Source: Sandaracinaceae bacterium (GTDB taxonomy: Bacteria; Myxococcota_A; Polyangia; Polyangiales; Sandaracinaceae). From it: 64,000 nt of DNA. Where the stretch lies: positions 124,001-188,000 of the forward strand of contig JAVJQK010000076.1 in the NCBI GenBank assembly GCA_040218145.1, written 5' to 3'. Below are positions 26,195 to 34,719 of this stretch, one piece after another. How positions within the stretch are numbered: position 1 is the first letter of the stretch; every line of letters starts with the position of its first letter. The notes beneath the pieces were generated by a model, which was not told the origin of the DNA, made no database searches, and was given only the letters and a program-made list of their open reading frames with translations. The translations under genes and the position numbers were made by a program.

Positions 26195-27606
26195 CCGTCG
26201 CGCTCGAGGCGCTGCTGATCCTGCTGCTGCCGACCGCGCTCGGCGTGGGCCTGCTGCGCCTCGCGGGTCGCCTCCCGGTCTGGGCGGAGCTCCCGGTCGG
26301 CGCCGCGATGGGTGTCGGCGTGTGCGGGGCGCTGAGCTTCCTCGGGCTGGCGCTCTTCGATCGACTGACGATCGTGCCGGAGCTGCTCGCGGTCGGCGCG
26401 GTCTGGATCGCGCCCCACAGGACAGACGCCGCCGTCCGGGGGACCCGCGCGCTGGCCCCTCGGTGGTGGCGCGGCGCGAGCGTGGCCGCGCTGCTCGGGC
26501 TCGCCGGGCTGGCGCTCTTCCTCTGGCTGCGGGAGACCGTCACCCACCCGGACGGAGGCTGGGACGCCTGGGACTTCTGGATCATGCGGGCGCGCTTCTT
26601 CGTGCGCGCCGACGAGGAGTGGGCGCGGGCGTACGCCGAGGTGATCCACTGGACCCACCCCGGCTACCCGCCGCTCTGGTCGAGCGCGATCGCGAGGGGC
26701 TTCGCGCTGGTCGGGCACGAGTCGCGCGCGGTGCCCGCGATCCTGAGCGCCGCGTTCGTGGTGGGCACCGTCGCGCTGCTCGGACACACGGTGACCCGGC
26801 TGCGCGGCCCGGCGCAGGGCACGCTCGCCGCGGTGACGCTCCTGTCGACGCCGTTCTTCATCGTGCACGGCGCATCCCACTACGCCGACCTCCCCCTCGC
26901 CTTCTTCTTCCTCGCGCTCTGGTCGTTCACCGCGCTCCACGATGAGACGCGCGAGCCGCGCCATCTGGTGCTGGCGGGCCTGGCCGCGTCGATGGCGGTG
27001 CTCACGAAGAACGAGGGGCTGATCGTGACGCTGGCCTTCGTACTGGCCCGGGGGTGGGAGACGCGCGCTGGCGGGCGGTGGAGAGCGCACGCTCGCTGGC
27101 TCACGATCGGCTTCGCCCCGCCCGGTTTGCTCTACGCCTGGTTTCGAGCCCGCTACGCCGCGGTGCCGGCCTCCGCCGACTTCTACGCCGCGGGCTCACA
27201 GCGCTTCGACGGGGTGGGACCGGTCGAGCACGTCCGGCTGCAGCTCTCGGACGCGGATCGATGGCTCGGCCTCGTCGAGTCCTGGGGCCACTGGCTGTTC
27301 TCCTTCGACCGCGGGTGGCCCGCGCCACTGCTGGTGGGCCTGGCGATCTACGCGGCATGGGTGGGCCTCGTGCCGCGCGCCGAGCGGTCGCTCTCGCGCA
27401 GCGTCGGGTGGGCGCTGCTGATCGAGGCGCTCGTGCTGTCGGTGGCCTTCGTCGCGTGGTCCCGCTGGGAGATCCGCGTGCACATGGAGGCGGTCGAGCG
27501 GCTGCTCTTCCAGGCGCTGCCGACCGGCCTGCTCGGGCTGTTCCTGGCGCTGCGCGCGCCCTTCGCGTCCGCGGCGAGCGAGGAGCGCGTCACCGGATCA
27601 CGTTGA
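26191..27606 (+). CDS. Multi-pass GT-C-type glycosyltransferase, second cassette copy
   Basis: 471 residues, about ten hydrophobic segments, paralog of the 23251 gene over its full length: GVGLL near the start, GWDAWDFWIMRARF, HWTHPGYPP, SHYADLPLAFFFLALW and LTKNEGL. ATG start with GAGGG a few bases upstream. The conserved WDAWDFW acidic loop fits a GT-C active site. It ends the long plus-strand operon and overlaps larE, on the other strand, by 17 bases. Two paralogs probably add two different sugars or act on two acceptors. Confidence 0.82.
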   Translation: MTVALEALLILLLPTALGVGLLRLAGRLPVWAELPVGAAMGVGVCGALSFLGLALFDRLTIVPELLAVGAVWIAPHRTDAAVRGTRALAPRWWRGASVAALLGLAGLALFLWLRETVTHPDGGWDAWDFWIMRARFFVRADEEWARAYAEVIHWTHPGYPPLWSSAIARGFALVGHESRAVPAILSAAFVVGTVALLGHTVTRLRGPAQGTLAAVTLLSTPFFIVHGASHYADLPLAFFFLALWSFTALHDETREPRHLVLAGLAASMAVLTKNEGLIVTLAFVLARGWETRAGGRWRAHARWLTIGFAPPGLLYAWFRARYAAVPASADFYAAGSQRFDGVGPVEHVRLQLSDADRWLGLVESWGHWLFSFDRGWPAPLLVGLAIYAAWVGLVPRAERSLSRSVGWALLIEALVLSVAFVAWSRWEIRVHMEAVERLLFQALPTGLLGLFLALRAPFASAASEERVTGSR

Positions 27607-28378
27607 GCGCGCCGCGCCGATAGCCGCGCGGATCGATCTCGACCTCGGCGAAGCCGGCCGCCCGGACGACCCGCTCCACCTCCCGGGCGACGCCGGGGTC
27701 GGCGACGCGCTCGAGCTCGTCCCGACCGAGCTCCACGCGGGCGAGCGGACCGTGATGACGCACCCGCACGACGCGGAACCCGAGCCCTCGAAGGCCGCGC
27801 TCCCCCTGCGCGACGCGGCGGAGCTCGACCGGGTCGATCGGGGTGCCGTAGGGGAAGCGGCTCGCCAGGCACGCGAGCGCCGGCTTGTCCCAGACGGGGA
27901 GCCCCATGGCCTGCGCCGCGGCGCGGATGTCGGCCTTGCCGAAGCCGAGGTCGTCGAGAGGAGACCGCACGCCGAGCTGTCGGGCGGCGCGCCGACCCGG
28001 GCGGTGGTCGCCGCGGTCGTCGCGGTTGAAGCCGTCCAGGACGGTGGTGACGCCTCGGCGCGCGGCCTCACGTGAAGCCACGCCGTAGACCTCGGTCTTG
28101 CAGAAGTAGCAGCGGTCGACCGGGTTGCTGCGGTAGCGCGCGTCGTCGAGCTCGTGGGTCTCGACCAGCAGGTGACGCGCCCCGAGCCGCGCCGCGAGCG
28201 CTCGGGCCTGCGCGGCCTCGTCCGGGTCGAGGCTGGGTGAGACGGCGGTGAACGCGAGCGCGCGGTCGCCGAGCACGTCGAGCGCCTCGGCCAGGAGGTA
28301 GCTCGAGTCGACGCCGCCGCTGAAGCAGACCATCGCGGAGTCGAGGGCGCCCAGCCAGGCTCGGAGCGCGCCTCTCAA
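27590..28378 (-). CDS. larE: LarE, ATP-dependent sacrificial sulfur transferase of nickel-pincer cofactor synthesis
   Basis: 262 residues from a TTG that overlaps the larC stop (TTGA). The N-terminal PP-loop is SGGVDSS (20-26), which adenylates the substrate carboxylate. CYFCK follows near residue 95. KPALACLASRFPYG contains Cys170, the position of the sacrificial cysteine in known LarE. The protein thiolates the cofactor precursor. Third gene of larB-larC-larE. Converges with and overlaps the GT-C gene. Confidence 0.93.
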   Translation of the reverse strand: MRGALRAWLGALDSAMVCFSGGVDSSYLLAEALDVLGDRALAFTAVSPSLDPDEAAQARALAARLGARHLLVETHELDDARYRSNPVDRCYFCKTEVYGVASREAARRGVTTVLDGFNRDDRGDHRPGRRAARQLGVRSPLDDLGFGKADIRAAAQAMGLPVWDKPALACLASRFPYGTPIDPVELRRVAQGERGLRGLGFRVVRVRHHGPLARVELGRDELERVADPGVAREVERVVRAAGFAEVEIDPRGYRRGALNVIR

Positions 28379-29529
28379 CGCGCGCGCTCCCGGAAGCTCT
28401 GGAGCGCCGCGGCCACGATCTCGTCGAGCGGGCGCTGATGCTGACGCGCGAGCTTCACGCAGGCGTCGTGCTCGGGCTTGGCGCGCGTGGGGAGGCCGTC
28501 CCCGTCGGCGACCTTGAGCGGCACCGGACCGAACGGGGTGGACACGACCACCGTCCGACGCGGCCGCTCGAGGCGCGTGAACGGGACGAAGCGCACGCCG
28601 AGGGTCGGCGTCTCACGCAAGATCACCCGCGCGAGCCGATCGGCGTCCGGCGCGTCGGCGAGCACCGTCAGCTGCGTGCCGCTCCGCCCCTTCTTCATCT
28701 GCACGGGGGTGATCCACGCGTCGCGCGCGCCGGCCTCCCGCACCACGTCGAGCGCGTGCGCGATCAGCTCCGGCGTCGCGTCGTCGAGGTTGGTCTCGAG
28801 GCTGATCAGGGCGGCGGTCTCGTCCTCCAGGGGCTCGCCCAGGACGGCCCGCAGCACGTTCGGCCGATCCGTCAAATCGCGCGCCCCCGCGCCGAATCCC
28901 ACCGCCTTCGGGCGCATCGACGGCCACCGCGTGAAGCGCGCGCCGGCCACGAGGCACGCGCCGGTCGGGGTGACCAGCTCCTTCGCGATCCCCGCGTCGT
29001 AGGTGGGCACGCCCTTCAGACAGAGCAGGGTGGCCGGGGCGGGCAGCGGGAGCGTGCCGTGGCGCGACTTCGTGAAGCCGTGCCCGAGCGGGAGCGGGGT
29101 GCAGCTCAGGGTCGCGTCGAGGTGCGCGAGCGCGGCGCAGGCGGCGACCACGTCGACGATCGAGTCCACCGCGCCGACCTCGTGGAAGTGCACCGCGTCG
29201 ACCGTCGTGCCGTGCACGGCGGCCTCGGCCTCGGCGAGGCGCGCGAAGGCCTCGTGGGCGCGCTCGCGGATGGGCGCGGGCAGCGGGGCGAGGAGCGCGA
29301 GGATGTCGGAGAGGTGCCGCTCGTGATCCTCCTCGGGGCACTCGACGACGAAGCGGCGCGCGCGGATGCCGTGACGCTCGACATGAGAGTGCGTGAGCGA
29401 GAACGAGAGCCCGAGCGGGGCGAGCGCGTCGTGGACGATCTCCGGACCGACGCCGAGATCGAGGAGGGCCGCGACGAGCATGTCGCCGGACACGCCGCTG
29501 AACGCGTCGAGGTGGAGGAGGTCCGTCAT
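28375..29529 (-). CDS. larC: LarC, nickel insertion enzyme (cyclometallase) of the nickel-pincer cofactor
   Basis: 384 residues. It begins LLHLDAFSGVSGDMLVAAL, the family signature, and has HFHEVGAVDSIVDVV with the expected histidines. It is encoded in one frame, whereas in Lactobacillus plantarum the two halves are joined by a programmed frameshift. LarC inserts Ni(II) using CTP. The start overlaps the larB stop (ATGA) and the stop overlaps the larE start. Confidence 0.93.
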   Translation of the reverse strand: MTDLLHLDAFSGVSGDMLVAALLDLGVGPEIVHDALAPLGLSFSLTHSHVERHGIRARRFVVECPEEDHERHLSDILALLAPLPAPIRERAHEAFARLAEAEAAVHGTTVDAVHFHEVGAVDSIVDVVAACAALAHLDATLSCTPLPLGHGFTKSRHGTLPLPAPATLLCLKGVPTYDAGIAKELVTPTGACLVAGARFTRWPSMRPKAVGFGAGARDLTDRPNVLRAVLGEPLEDETAALISLETNLDDATPELIAHALDVVREAGARDAWITPVQMKKGRSGTQLTVLADAPDADRLARVILRETPTLGVRFVPFTRLERPRRTVVVSTPFGPVPLKVADGDGLPTRAKPEHDACVKLARQHQRPLDEIVAAALQSFRERAR

Positions 29530-30266
29530 GGCCCGTGGAGGATGCGGAGCGCCGCCGCCGCCGCGCCGTAGCCGTTGTCGACGTTGACCACCGCGACGCC
29601 GGGCGCGCAGCTGTTGAGCATGCCGAGGAGCGCGGCGAGGCCGTCGAAGCTCGCGCCGTAGCCGATGGAGGTGGGCACCGCGATCACGGGCGCACCGATC
29701 AGCCCGCCGACCACGCTCGGCAGCGCGCCCTCCATGCCCGCGACGACGATCGCCGCGGCCACTCCGTCGAGCTCGGCGCGTCGCGCGAGCAGGCGGTGGA
29801 GCCCGGCCACGCCGACGTCGCGCAGGCGGCGAACCGTCGCGCCGAAGGTCTCGAGCGTGATCGCGGCCTCCTCCGCCACCGGCAGGTCGCTCGTGCCGGC
29901 GCAGATCACGGCGACCGGCGCGGCGTCGAGCGCGGGCGCGCGGCCGAGCCGCACGGTGCGAGAGACCGGGTCGTGCTCGGCCTCGGGGAGCTCGAGCTTC
30001 GCCGCGACGTCGGGCCGGACCCGGGTGGCGAGGGCGGGCTGACCCCGCTCGGCGATGGCGGCGAGCGCGCGGGTGATCTGGGCCGGGGTCTTGCCCTGCC
30101 CGAAGACGACCTCGACCAGGTGAGTGCGGAGCGCGCGGTGGTGGTCGAGGGTCAGCTCATCGTCGCCGTCGAAGGGCAGCCGAGCGAGGGTCTGCATCGC
30201 CTCCTCGATGGGCGTCGCGCCGTCTCGCACCGCCTTCAGCAGCGCCTCGATGCGTGCCGGATCCAC
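29526..30266 (-). CDS. larB: LarB, carboxylase/hydrolase of nickel-pincer cofactor synthesis
   Basis: 246 residues from a GTG start. The C-terminal half is PurE/AIR-carboxylase-like: VICAGTSDLPVAEEAA, VVAGMEGALPSVVGGL, and VPTSIGYGASFDGLAALL. It acts on nicotinic acid adenine dinucleotide, carboxylating the pyridinium ring and releasing AMP. First gene of the lar operon. I see no larA (lactate racemase-type) gene or nickel transporter in the window, so the cofactor client lies elsewhere. Confidence 0.93.
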   Translation of the reverse strand: MDPARIEALLKAVRDGATPIEEAMQTLARLPFDGDDELTLDHHRALRTHLVEVVFGQGKTPAQITRALAAIAERGQPALATRVRPDVAAKLELPEAEHDPVSRTVRLGRAPALDAAPVAVICAGTSDLPVAEEAAITLETFGATVRRLRDVGVAGLHRLLARRAELDGVAAAIVVAGMEGALPSVVGGLIGAPVIAVPTSIGYGASFDGLAALLGMLNSCAPGVAVVNVDNGYGAAAAALRILHGP

Positions 30267-30316
30267 AGCGCGAGCGTAGCCGAAAGGATCCGCGGTGGCC
30301 GCCGTTGGAGTATTCT

Positions 30317-31081
30317 GTGGACGTGCTGGCAGTACTCGGCGCTCGGAGAGGCCTCCCGCTCGTGGCGGGCGCGCTCCTCCTCGCCGCGCTGGCGCCCGCG
30401 TCCACGTCGGAGGCGACCGAGGGGCGACGCGTGCTGTTCATCGGCAACAGCTACACGCGCTACAACGACCTGCCGCGCATGGTGCGGGAGATCTCGCGCT
30501 CGGTGCCGGACGGGCCGACCCTGCGCACGCGCCGAGAGACGCACGGCGGGTATCGCCTGCGCGGGCACTGGCGGCAGCGGCGCGTGCGTCGCCTGGTGGA
30601 GCGAGGCCGCTTCGACGTCATCGTGATCCAGGGGCACAGCCTCAGCCCCCTCGAGCGGCCGGACGAGATGGAGGAGTACGCGCGTCGGTTCACCGAGCGC
30701 GCGCGGGCGGCCGGCTCGGAGGTCGTGCTCTTCCAGACCTGGGCGCGTCACCCGGAGAGCCCGACCCTGGACGAGCTGGCGATGGACCCGGCGGAGATGC
30801 ATCGACGGGTCGACGGCGTCTACGCGGAGCTCGCCTCGCGGCTCGGGGCCAGGCTGGCGCCGGTCGGTCGCGCGTGGCTTCGCGCGCAGGTGGAGATGCC
30901 CGACACGCGCCTTCACCGCCCGGACGGCACGCACCCCTCGATGCCCGGGACCTATTTGAGCGCGTGCGTCATGTACCGGACGCTGACCGGGCAGGACCCG
31001 CGCCGGGCCACCTGGAAGCCCTGGCGCATGCGGGACGAAGACGCGGCGCGCATCCGCGCCGTGGCCGCGACGATCGAGTAA
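30317..31081 (+). CDS. Exported SGNH-like hydrolase
   Basis: 254 residues. GTG at 30317 is chosen because GGAG lies six bases upstream; it gives a signal peptide (LPLVAGALLLAALAPAS). The catalytic block reads VLFIGNSYTRYNDL, with Ser45 in the GNS position, then VIVIQGHSLSP, and the C-terminal DGTHPS (DxxH). This matches the SGNH/GDSL esterase fold in the GNSYT subgroup. Envelope location is expected. The substrate is unknown; deacetylation or transesterification of glycans is common in the superfamily. Divergent from larB with 50 bases between starts. Confidence 0.8.
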   Translation: MDVLAVLGARRGLPLVAGALLLAALAPASTSEATEGRRVLFIGNSYTRYNDLPRMVREISRSVPDGPTLRTRRETHGGYRLRGHWRQRRVRRLVERGRFDVIVIQGHSLSPLERPDEMEEYARRFTERARAAGSEVVLFQTWARHPESPTLDELAMDPAEMHRRVDGVYAELASRLGARLAPVGRAWLRAQVEMPDTRLHRPDGTHPSMPGTYLSACVMYRTLTGQDPRRATWKPWRMRDEDAARIRAVAATIE

Positions 31082-31100
31082 TCGTGGTAGCCCTCGCCGC

Positions 31101-31445
31101 ATGAGCGAGATCGAGCTTCCCGAAGACGCGTCGATGAAGACCTACCAGCGCTACGTGCACGACCTCGAGTCCATGCACGGCTGGCTCGACGTCGACCTGG
31201 TCCACAACTGCTTCCTCATGGGCGAGGAGGTCGGCGAGCTGTTCAAGGCCGTGCGGCGCTACGAGAAGCTCTTCGACCAGTCCGAGGCCGCCCCCGCCAC
31301 CCTGGCCGAGCGCAAGACCGACGTCGCCCACGAACTCGTCGACGTCCTCAATTACCTCCTCGCCATCGCCAACCGCCTCGACATCGACCTCGAAGCCGCC
31401 TTCCGCGCCAAGAACGCCAAGAACCAGTCCCGCTCCTGGGACTAG
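31101..31445 (+). CDS. MazG-like NTP pyrophosphohydrolase
   Basis: 114 residues, about the normal length for single-domain MazG-like enzymes. The metal site EEVGELFKAV (ExxE) and DVAHELVDVLNYL (ExxD) are in the expected helices. Such enzymes hydrolyse nucleoside triphosphates to monophosphates and pyrophosphate. The stop codon's last two bases are the first two bases of the 152-bp inverted-repeat element, so the C-terminus may have been set by that insertion. Confidence 0.87.
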   Translation: MSEIELPEDASMKTYQRYVHDLESMHGWLDVDLVHNCFLMGEEVGELFKAVRRYEKLFDQSEAAPATLAERKTDVAHELVDVLNYLLAIANRLDIDLEAAFRAKNAKNQSRSWD

Positions 31446-31595
31446 GGGACGGTGTTCGGTTGTTAACTTCTGCTCGGAAAGTTTGCGTACCCACAGTTGC
31501 GTGACCGCTATCAAGGACCTCGCTCCAAGGACCTCCATGGTCCGAGGTACGCAAAAAAGGTCACACCACAACTTAACAACCGAACACCGTCCCCT
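31444..31595. mobile_element. 152-bp MITE/REP-like element with perfect 23-bp terminal inverted repeats
   Basis: The left arm 31444-31466 starts AGGGGACGGTGTTCGG and the right arm 31573-31595 is its exact reverse complement. A second inverted pair lies inside (TTTGCGTACC at 31482-31491, GGTACGCAAA at 31546-31555), and a short hairpin in the middle (GGACC/GGTCC). The sequence is visibly richer in A/T than its surroundings and has no coding frame of its own. It sits between the MazG-like stop and the end of the convergent lipoprotein gene. Such elements are usually moved by a transposase encoded elsewhere, for example an IS or a REP-associated tyrosine transposase; none is in the window. It may also act as a bidirectional terminator. 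Confidence 0.8.
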
Positions 31596-31618
31596 TATCC
31601 CGGTGTGTGGGTCTCTGA

Positions 31619-32941
31619 TCAGTAGGTGCAGTAGTCGGGGCCGCTGCGGGCGACGCAGCGAGCGCCCGCGGGGCAGCCTCCGCTGAGACACGCGCAGACG
31701 CCGTAGGTGGTCGAGCAGACCCAGTCGGTGCCGCCCTGGCACTGGGAGTTCGCGGCGCCGCAGTCGCACGTGGGCTGGCCCGCGTAGACGGTGCAAGAGA
31801 AGCCGCTGGCGCACGCGAGGCCGCACGCGCCGCAGTGGTTGCGATTCGTCGACAGGTCGACCTCGCGGCCGCCACAGCAGCGGCGGAAGCCTCCGAGGGC
31901 GGTGCCGTCCGCGCGCGCGGGGTGAACGCACGCGCCGCCGGTGCATCGGTCGTTCGTGCACGCGTTGCCGTCGTCGGGGCACGCGGTCCCGTTCGCGCGC
32001 GCGGGGTGGGCGCACGCACCCGCGCTGCATCGGTCGTCGGTGCACGCGTTGCCATCGTCGCGGCACGCGGTGCCGTCGGGCATGCGCGCCTCGTCACAGC
32101 TCGCCGTCCCGTTGCACGCGCGCGTCACGCACGCGTCGCTCGCGCACTCGATGACCGTCCCGCCGCACACGCCGGCCGCGCATCGATCGGTGTGGGTGCA
32201 GGGGTCCCCGTCGTCGCAGAGCGCGTCGGCGCAGTCCGGATCGGCGCAGTCGGTCATGCCGTCGCAGTCGTCGTCCGCGCCGTCGTTGCAGAAGGCCTCG
32301 CGGGTCCCGCAGGCGCTGGCGTCATCGTCTCGCCCCGCGTCGGCCGGCCCCGCGTCGACCGGCGCGCCGTCGCAGCCACCCGTCGGATCACAGCGCCCCT
32401 CGCACGCCGCGTCGTCCGGCACCTCGAAGCACACCCGCGAGACGCACGCGCGCCGCAAGCAGGAGACCGCTGGCGCCTCGCAGTCGTCCGGCGCCACGCA
32501 GTGGGCGGGTCCGCAGCGCTCGGGCGCGTCGGGCTGACACTCGGGGGGCACGCAGCGTCCGTCCACGCACTCGGTGGTGACTCCGTCGCAGACCACGCCC
32601 GCGCAGTCCCGCGTGAGGATCACCGTCACCGCGACGTGCTCTCGGAGATCGAGCCGCGTGCGCCGGGACGCCACCTCGGCCCCGCCGCGCATCAGGGTGA
32701 CGATGACGTCGATCGAGCCGGGCGCGAGGTCGGCCACGTCCACCAGCCGCTCGCCTCGCACGAGATCCCGCTCGGGCCCGAGCGCGACCGTGTCCGCGCC
32801 GATCCCCTGGCCGCCGACGCGCTCCCAGCTCACCCGCGCCGCGTCGATCTCGACCCCCGGCACGTAGTCGGTACGCAGATCCACCGCGAGCTCGAGCGGC
32901 CCCGAGCAACCGACGAGAAACATCAGCCCGATCCAGCGCAC
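31619..32941 (-). CDS. Cys-rich lipoprotein with MopE-like and EGF-like segments
   Basis: 440 residues from a GTG start. Very short lipoprotein signal RWIGLMFLVGC. An N-terminal beta-rich domain (about 15-110) is followed by Cys-rich units, one MopE-type motif (CNDGADDDCDGMTDC), then tandem units of the type GTACxDDGNACTxDRCxxGxCxHPARA. It ends with CGACGLACASGF-like and CDCGAANSQC stretches. A DAG linker separates domains. The same style as the giant gene, but shorter and lipid anchored. Surface metal binding or adhesion is inference. Converges on the inverted-repeat element. Confidence 0.78.
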   Translation of the reverse strand: MRWIGLMFLVGCSGPLELAVDLRTDYVPGVEIDAARVSWERVGGQGIGADTVALGPERDLVRGERLVDVADLAPGSIDVIVTLMRGGAEVASRRTRLDLREHVAVTVILTRDCAGVVCDGVTTECVDGRCVPPECQPDAPERCGPAHCVAPDDCEAPAVSCLRRACVSRVCFEVPDDAACEGRCDPTGGCDGAPVDAGPADAGRDDDASACGTREAFCNDGADDDCDGMTDCADPDCADALCDDGDPCTHTDRCAAGVCGGTVIECASDACVTRACNGTASCDEARMPDGTACRDDGNACTDDRCSAGACAHPARANGTACPDDGNACTNDRCTGGACVHPARADGTALGGFRRCCGGREVDLSTNRNHCGACGLACASGFSCTVYAGQPTCDCGAANSQCQGGTDWVCSTTYGVCACLSGGCPAGARCVARSGPDYCTY

Positions 32942-32982
32942 GCCGGGATGCTATCGCGGCGCCGTCCGCTACGCTCGCGTCC

Positions 32983-33873
32983 ATGCAGCCCGCCCCCGAT
33001 CTGCCTGCCTGGCTCCGCGCGGAGCTCCCCTACCACCGCCGCTCGACCGAGATCGCCGGGCGCACGATCACCTTCGTCGATCACGGCCCCGAGGACGCGC
33101 AGCCGGTGCTGCTGGTGCACGGCAACCCGACCTGGAGCTACCTCTGGCGCAAGGTGATCGGCATGCTCGACGGCGCGACGCTCCGGATCATCGCGCCCGA
33201 TCTGCCGGGCTTCGGGACGAGCGACAAGCCGCGCCGCGCGTCCGCGCATCAGCTGGACATGCACATCGGCACCGTCTCCACGCTGCTGGAGCAGCTCGGT
33301 CTGCGCGCGCCCATCACGGTGGGACAGGACTGGGGCGGCCCGATCGCGTGCGGCGTGGGCGAGCGCGTCGGCGCCGCGGGCCTGGTGATCGGCAACACCG
33401 CCGTCCTGAAACCGGCCCGGCCGTTCCGCCCGAAGGGCTTCCACCGCTTCAGCCACATGCCCCTCGTCAGCGACGCGGTCTTCCGCGGCCTGCTCTTCCC
33501 GGTGCCGATCATGGATCGCGTGCAGGGCGATCGGCGCTCGATCGGCATCAAGGAGAAGCTCGCCTACGCGTGGCCGTTCCTGCGACCCCTGGATCGCGCG
33601 GGCGCCCTCGGCCTCGCGCGCATGGTGCCGAACGGCGAGCACCACCCGAGCACGGCGGTGATGGACCGGGTCGGCGCGTGGGTCGAGTCCTTCGAGGGCC
33701 CCGCGGCGCTCGTGTGGGCGCGGCGCGACCCGATCCTCGGCCGCGGCCTCCGCCGCCACTCGGAGGCGCTGCCCCAGGCGACGGTGCGCGAGTGCGACGC
33801 CGGGCACTTCTCCCAGGAGGAGGTCCCGGAGCTCTGGGCGGCGGCCATCCGCGAAGTCGCCGAGGCGCTCTAG
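32983..33873 (+). CDS. Haloalkane-dehalogenase-like alpha/beta hydrolase
   Basis: 296 residues. HGNPTWSYLW forms the oxyanion/halide pocket, and GQDWGG carries an aspartate nucleophile (Asp116), as in haloalkane dehalogenases, not the serine of ordinary esterases. Asp249 (ARRDPI) and His275 (AGHFSQEE) complete a triad. A cap region lies between. The Trp next to the nucleophile is the usual halide ligand. It could also be a related hydrolase with changed substrate. Its stop and that of the convergent lipoprotein share the palindrome CTAG. Confidence 0.83.
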   Translation: MQPAPDLPAWLRAELPYHRRSTEIAGRTITFVDHGPEDAQPVLLVHGNPTWSYLWRKVIGMLDGATLRIIAPDLPGFGTSDKPRRASAHQLDMHIGTVSTLLEQLGLRAPITVGQDWGGPIACGVGERVGAAGLVIGNTAVLKPARPFRPKGFHRFSHMPLVSDAVFRGLLFPVPIMDRVQGDRRSIGIKEKLAYAWPFLRPLDRAGALGLARMVPNGEHHPSTAVMDRVGAWVESFEGPAALVWARRDPILGRGLRRHSEALPQATVRECDAGHFSQEEVPELWAAAIREVAEAL

Positions 33874-34652
33874 CGATCTCGCACCGCCGCCACGTCCGCG
33901 AGGCACTCGTCGTCGAAGTCGGGCAGGGATCCGCCGAGGATCCGGTCGCGGATCAGGTCGACGCCCGCGCGTCCCTCGAACGCCCAGTACATGATGCACT
34001 CTTCGCTGACGTCGTGACGGCCCATGTCGGGGTCGCGGTGGTCGCTGGCCATCGGGAGGCCGTTGTCGACGAGGCCGATGGTGTGACCCACCTCGTGCAG
34101 CCAGACGAGGTACTGGGCCTGGGCGCAGACCTCGGCGCCGAGCACCGGGCCGCCGCGGCAGCTGCTCTCGATCGTCGAGTGGTACATCGCCACGTGGGTG
34201 TTCGCCCAGGCGAGCCCGAGCACCGCGCCGTCGGCGCTGTCGTCGTCGTCGTGGCCGTCGAGCCACATCACGTGCATCGAGACGGTGCCCGCGGGCTGGT
34301 CGTCGTCGAAGGTCTCCGTGGCCAGCGCCTGCAGCGCCTCGAAGGTCCACGCGTAGTCCGCGCCGCGCGAGGGGATCACGTCGTCGAGCACGATCTCGAC
34401 GCCCTCGGGCTTGTCGAGCAGGGTCGAGAGCCGCGCGACCAGATCGGACTGAGCCGCCTCTCGCGGCAGCGTCCCCTCGACGTAGTCGAGTTCGATCACG
34501 AGCCGCGGGTCCGGGTCTGCGCGCAGGTACCGCTCGATGCGGGGCGTGGCCATCGCGGGAGGGGCGCTTCCGTCCGGGCGGGGGCTCCCTCCATCTCCTC
34601 CGTCACAGCCACAGGCGAGCCAGGCGATCGCGAGCCAGAAAGCAATTCTCAT
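33870..34652 (-). CDS. Metzincin-like zinc metallopeptidase lipoprotein
   Basis: 260 residues from the ATG at 34652, giving the lipobox AWLACGC. The zinc motif is HEVGHTIGLVDN (His186, His190), followed by ECIMYW, which looks like a Met-turn. The third ligand of the consensus HExxHxxGxxH is not obvious; Asp or a later His may take it. Four cysteines near the motif suggest disulfides. Predicted outer-membrane or surface-anchored protease. The stop overlaps the convergent dehalogenase-like gene by the palindrome CTAG. Confidence 0.78.
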   Translation of the reverse strand: MRIAFWLAIAWLACGCDGGDGGSPRPDGSAPPAMATPRIERYLRADPDPRLVIELDYVEGTLPREAAQSDLVARLSTLLDKPEGVEIVLDDVIPSRGADYAWTFEALQALATETFDDDQPAGTVSMHVMWLDGHDDDDSADGAVLGLAWANTHVAMYHSTIESSCRGGPVLGAEVCAQAQYLVWLHEVGHTIGLVDNGLPMASDHRDPDMGRHDVSEECIMYWAFEGRAGVDLIRDRILGGSLPDFDDECLADVAAVRDR

Positions 34653-34719
34653 GGGTCCAGCCAGCGTCATCCCGATGGTTTTGTCAATCGAGGCGGGATG
34701 CTCCACGATCCGCCGGCGC

